From Gammaproteobacteria bacterium (GTDB taxonomy: Bacteria > Pseudomonadota > Gammaproteobacteria > Thiohalomonadales > Thiohalomonadaceae), in NCBI GenBank assembly GCA_026193675.1, contig JAPHSO010000322.1, forward strand, positions 1 to 9,260: a stretch of DNA of 9,260 nt, read 5' to 3'. Of this stretch, positions 6,561-9,260 are shown one piece after another; within the stretch, counting starts at the first letter, position 1; every line of letters begins with the position of its first letter. Made by a program: the position numbers and the translations under genes. The notes beneath the pieces were generated by a model. The model searched no databases and had not been told where the DNA came from. It was given only the letters and a program-made list of their open reading frames with translations.

Positions 6561-7706
6561 ATGAATCCCCCATCGCTACTGGAGATGATCAGCACACTTA
6601 TCGCCATCCCATCGGTGAGCAGCACCAATCCCCGCTACGATAGTGGTAATCGCCAGGTGATCGACCAGTTGGCTGAGTGGTTGGCTGAGCTTGGTTTTCA
6701 GATTGAGATCATTGAGATCCCCGAGCATCCTCTCAAGGCCAACCTGATCGCAACTCTTGGCTCTGGTCCCGGTGGGCTAGTGCTATCGGGACACACCGAT
6801 ACCGTCCCCTTTAATGAGGAGTTGTGGCACAGCGATCCCTTTAAGGTGGTTGAGCGTGAACAAAAACTCTACGGCCTCGGCAGTGCAGATATGAAAAGTT
6901 TCTTTGCTCTGGTCATTGATGCTATCAGAGAGCTTAAGGCTTTCGATCTCAAAGAGCCGCTAATTATTCTGGCCACCGCCGACGAAGAGAGCTCGATGGC
7001 CGGTGCCCGCGAACTGGCCCGACTTGGCAGGCCCAAGGCGAGACATGCGGTGATCGGTGAGCCGACCTCACTGCGTCCGATTAATGCGCACAAGGGGATG
7101 ATGATGGAGGCGATCCATCTGCTGGGCCGCTCAGGCCACTCCAGTAATCCCGACTATGGCATTAGCGCACTGGAGGGGATGCACAACGTGATCACCACCA
7201 TCAAAGCGTGGCGTGATGAGCTGCAGAGCGAATATCGTGATGAGCGCTTCGCCCTGCCGATTCCCACCCTCAATCTGGGTCACATCCATGGCGGAGATAA
7301 TCCCAACCGTATTTGTGGCCATTGTGAGCTGCATATCGATCTACGCCCACTTCCTGGGATGGATATCACAGAGCTACAGAACAGCCTGCGCAGGCGGGTT
7401 GAGGGGAGCATCAAAGATTCTGGTCTTGAGCTCAATATCGACCATCTGTTTGGCGGCATCCCGGCGATGGAGACTCCGGCCACGGCTGAGATTATTCAGG
7501 CTGCAGAGCGGTTCACCGGCCACACCGCCGAGTCGGTCGCCTTTGGAACTGAGGGCCCCTTCCTGCAACAGTTGGGGATGGAGACGGTGATCCTCGGCCC
7601 GGGAGATATCGCCCAGGCACACCAGCCCGATGAGTATCTTGGGCTGGACCAACTCAATCCAACAACAGCATTGATCCGCAATCTGGTTAATCAATTCTGT
7701 TGTTGA
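6561..7706 (+). CDS. argE: Acetylornithine deacetylase
   Basis: A 381-residue cytoplasmic M20-family metallohydrolase that hydrolyses N2-acetyl-L-ornithine to ornithine and acetate in linear arginine biosynthesis. The co-catalytic metal site is intact: H78 and D80 in SGHTD, D110 in GSADMKS, the DEE motif at 141-143, E167 in IGEPTSL, and H354 in AQAHQPDEY. The segment GRSGHSSNPDYGISALEGM opens the dimerisation domain. Length matches E. coli ArgE (383 residues), and the ADEESSMAGAR and GEPT blocks favour ArgE over DapE or other M20 peptidases. The start is 3 nt after the dehydratase stop and no clear Shine-Dalgarno is seen, which suggests translational coupling. The gene ends 22 nt from the end of a convergent kinase gene. 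No other arginine gene is in the window. Confidence 0.93.
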   Translation: MNPPSLLEMISTLIAIPSVSSTNPRYDSGNRQVIDQLAEWLAELGFQIEIIEIPEHPLKANLIATLGSGPGGLVLSGHTDTVPFNEELWHSDPFKVVEREQKLYGLGSADMKSFFALVIDAIRELKAFDLKEPLIILATADEESSMAGARELARLGRPKARHAVIGEPTSLRPINAHKGMMMEAIHLLGRSGHSSNPDYGISALEGMHNVITTIKAWRDELQSEYRDERFALPIPTLNLGHIHGGDNPNRICGHCELHIDLRPLPGMDITELQNSLRRRVEGSIKDSGLELNIDHLFGGIPAMETPATAEIIQAAERFTGHTAESVAFGTEGPFLQQLGMETVILGPGDIAQAHQPDEYLGLDQLNPTTALIRNLVNQFCC

Positions 7707-7721
7707 CTTGGGATCTCAACA
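7701..7721. other. Small inverted repeat at the argE/kinase convergent junction
   Basis: TGTTGA (7701-7706, containing the argE stop) and TCAACA (7716-7721) form a perfect 6-bp stem with a 9-nt loop. The stem is AT-rich and no T-run follows on either strand, so it is at best a weak bidirectional terminator. The convergent genes leave only 22 bp between their stop codons, and no better terminator is visible. Confidence 0.25.
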
Positions 7722-7728
7722 GGTTGGA

Positions 7729-9260
7729 CTAGAGGATAACTTCGTCATTATGGATGGGTAACCAAATTTTAAACCGGGTGCCCACACCCACTTCACTTTC
7801 GACCTCTATCCGTCCATGGTGCTTCTCAATAATCCCATAGGTGAGTGAAAGTCCCAGACCAGTTCCCTTGCCCACCTCCTTGGTGGTAAAGAAGGGCTCA
7901 AAGATATGGGGGAGGTTCTCCGGCGAAATCCCCTTGCCGGTATCTTCAATCTCTACCCATACCCAATCACTATCATGCTGGCCGGTACGCACATAAACCT
8001 TACCCTGATCTTCGATGGCATGGCTGGCATTGATGAACATATTCATAAAGACCTGATTGAGCTGGGATCCCATACAGACTATTTCGGGTATCTCTCCATA
8101 CTCTTTGATCACCTCTGCTTTGTATTTCAATTCGTTATGAACAATATTAAGGGTACTATCAAGGCCCGCATGCAGATCACCCAACTGCCATTCAGCTTCA
8201 TCAACATGGGAGAAATCTTTTAGGTCCTGAACTATCTTTTTCACTCGATGCACCCCTTCGAGGGATTCATCAACAAGGTCTTCAACATCCTGACGCAGAT
8301 AGTCAAGATCAAGCCGCGCCTTCAGATCGTTCAAATTCTGCTTCATCTCACCATCAGGCAGCTCTGACTCAAGTTCGGCATAGGTATTGATAAGTTGAAA
8401 CAGCTCGCCTAAATAGATTTTTAAAGATGAGATGTTGGAGCTGACATATCCAACAGGATTGTTAATCTCATGGGCAACGCCTGCCGCCAGTTGACCGATT
8501 GATGCCATCTTCTCAGACTGCAGTAGTTGCGCCTGCGCATCCTTCAGATCGCTGTGGGCCTGTTCGAGCTCATGATAACGCTGCTTGAGCATCAGCTCTG
8601 CACTTTTTCGTTCACTGATATCACGAACGGTCGCCTCAATAACCTGCTCTCCATCAATCTCCATCACGGTTAACAAAACTTCAGCCGGGAAATCATCCCC
8701 ACCTTTGCGACGGTGAATCCACTCAAAAAAACAACGACCCTCATTCATGGCCAAAGCGATCTGCCCTTCAGCCATAATCATCGAATCGACACCATTAGGC
8801 TGTTGTGGGGGTGACAGCTCTCCCGGGTGAAAGGAGCAGAACTCTTCTGTTGAGTCGATACCAAAGATATTGAGCGTTGCCCTGTTGCAATCGATAAAAT
8901 GTCCATCTTTAAGCAGCATGATTGCATCACCGGTAGAGTCAAAGATGGTGCGAAACTTTTGCTCCGATTCGCGAAGCAGTCTCTCTGCTCGTTTGCGTTC
9001 TGTGATATCAACATGGGTTCCTACAATACGTAGCACCCGGTTATTTTTATCACGCAGACCGAAAGCACGAGATAGAATATCCATATAATGGCCATCTTTG
9101 TGACGCATTCGAAATTCCATATTAAATTCAATCGAAGGGTCATTGAGGTAAGACTCGATGAACTCTAGTGCTGAAGGAAGGTCCTCAGGGTGTACCAGCT
9201 CTGCCCACTCATCAAAAGAGTCCTCAATTTCGTACTCTTTATAACCAACCATCTCCTTCC
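7729..9260 (-). CDS. PAS-PAS sensor histidine kinase (N-terminus off the right edge)
   Basis: A two-component sensor kinase, partial at its 5' end. The reading frame stays open to the right edge. The ATG at 9252 falls inside a PAS domain (the frame reads KEMVGYKEYEIED, a typical mid-PAS sequence), so it is unlikely to be the real start. Numbering from that Met: end of a first PAS with its PAC motif (1-88, ending VDITERK), a second PAS (about 97-216, ending RDISERK), and a coiled-coil linker (about 217-248). The HisKA H-box GVAHEINNP has phospho-acceptor H261. A long helical segment (270-395) precedes the HATPase domain: N-box N404 and N408, G1 box DTGKG at 437-441, FEPFFTT at 451-457, and G2 box GKGTGLGL at 461-468. 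All catalytic boxes are intact. No membrane segment lies in the visible part, and no receiver domain follows. The signal and the partner regulator are not in the window. Confidence 0.93.
   Translation of the reverse strand, partial: KEMVGYKEYEIEDSFDEWAELVHPEDLPSALEFIESYLNDPSIEFNMEFRMRHKDGHYMDILSRAFGLRDKNNRVLRIVGTHVDITERKRAERLLRESEQKFRTIFDSTGDAIMLLKDGHFIDCNRATLNIFGIDSTEEFCSFHPGELSPPQQPNGVDSMIMAEGQIALAMNEGRCFFEWIHRRKGGDDFPAEVLLTVMEIDGEQVIEATVRDISERKSAELMLKQRYHELEQAHSDLKDAQAQLLQSEKMASIGQLAAGVAHEINNPVGYVSSNISSLKIYLGELFQLINTYAELESELPDGEMKQNLNDLKARLDLDYLRQDVEDLVDESLEGVHRVKKIVQDLKDFSHVDEAEWQLGDLHAGLDSTLNIVHNELKYKAEVIKEYGEIPEIVCMGSQLNQVFMNMFINASHAIEDQGKVYVRTGQHDSDWVWVEIEDTGKGISPENLPHIFEPFFTTKEVGKGTGLGLSLTYGIIEKHHGRIEVESEVGVGTRFKIWLPIHNDEVIL

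Noticed and set aside
7697..7722. CTGTTG/CAACAG repeat as an intrinsic terminator
   Set aside because: The stem is short with a 14-nt loop and there is no T-run; it is recorded only as a weak inverted repeat in its tighter TGTTGA/TCAACA form.
9250..9260. GGAAGGAG directly before ATG at 9252 as a kinase start site
   Set aside because: The purine run abuts the ATG with no spacer, and the encoded KEM leads straight into the middle of a PAS domain, so the gene continues past the window.

Overview
The window looks like a stretch of a gammaproteobacterial chromosome. The ValRS, PhhB-type dehydratase and ArgE proteins are all of the gammaproteobacterial kind. Base composition appears moderate and uniform, and there is no insertion sequence, integrase, tRNA gene or CRISPR array. 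I cannot place the genus.

Layout: (1) positions 1-1091, minus strand, hold the N-terminal 363 residues of valyl-tRNA synthetase (valS); the rest lies off the left edge. (2) A 142-bp divergent intergenic region carries a perfect TATAAT box with a GC-rich discriminator for valS and a CTAAATTTAG palindrome on the side of the next operon. (3) On the plus strand, three genes make up a likely envelope-spanning export route: a 12-TM RND/MMPL-type inner-membrane exporter (1234-3855), a periplasmic LolA-like protein of the 'outer membrane lipoprotein-sorting' family (3852-4736, overlapping the exporter by ATGA), and, after a 143-bp gap, a secreted outer-membrane beta-barrel protein (4880-6205). (4) The same strand continues tightly into pterin-4a-carbinolamine dehydratase (6216-6557; its Shine-Dalgarno overlaps the barrel stop codon) and acetylornithine deacetylase argE (6561-7706). 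(5) Convergent to argE, 22 bp away, is a PAS-PAS-HisKA-HATPase sensor kinase (7729-9260), whose N-terminus runs off the right edge.

How the genes fit together: the exporter, LolA-like protein and barrel supply an inner-membrane, a periplasmic and an outer-membrane component, as expected for moving a lipid or other hydrophobic molecule, or a lipoprotein, to the outer membrane. The substrate is unknown. The most interesting observation is a short acidic-aromatic motif, roughly [SE][FV]DFxF[DN][DE], present once in the first periplasmic domain of the exporter and twice in the mature N-terminus of the barrel protein. It is encoded with different synonymous codons each time. It could be a shared docking strand for the LolA-like carrier. 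The dehydratase and argE are ordinary housekeeping enzymes that appear to share the transcript. The sensor kinase has no response regulator in the window.
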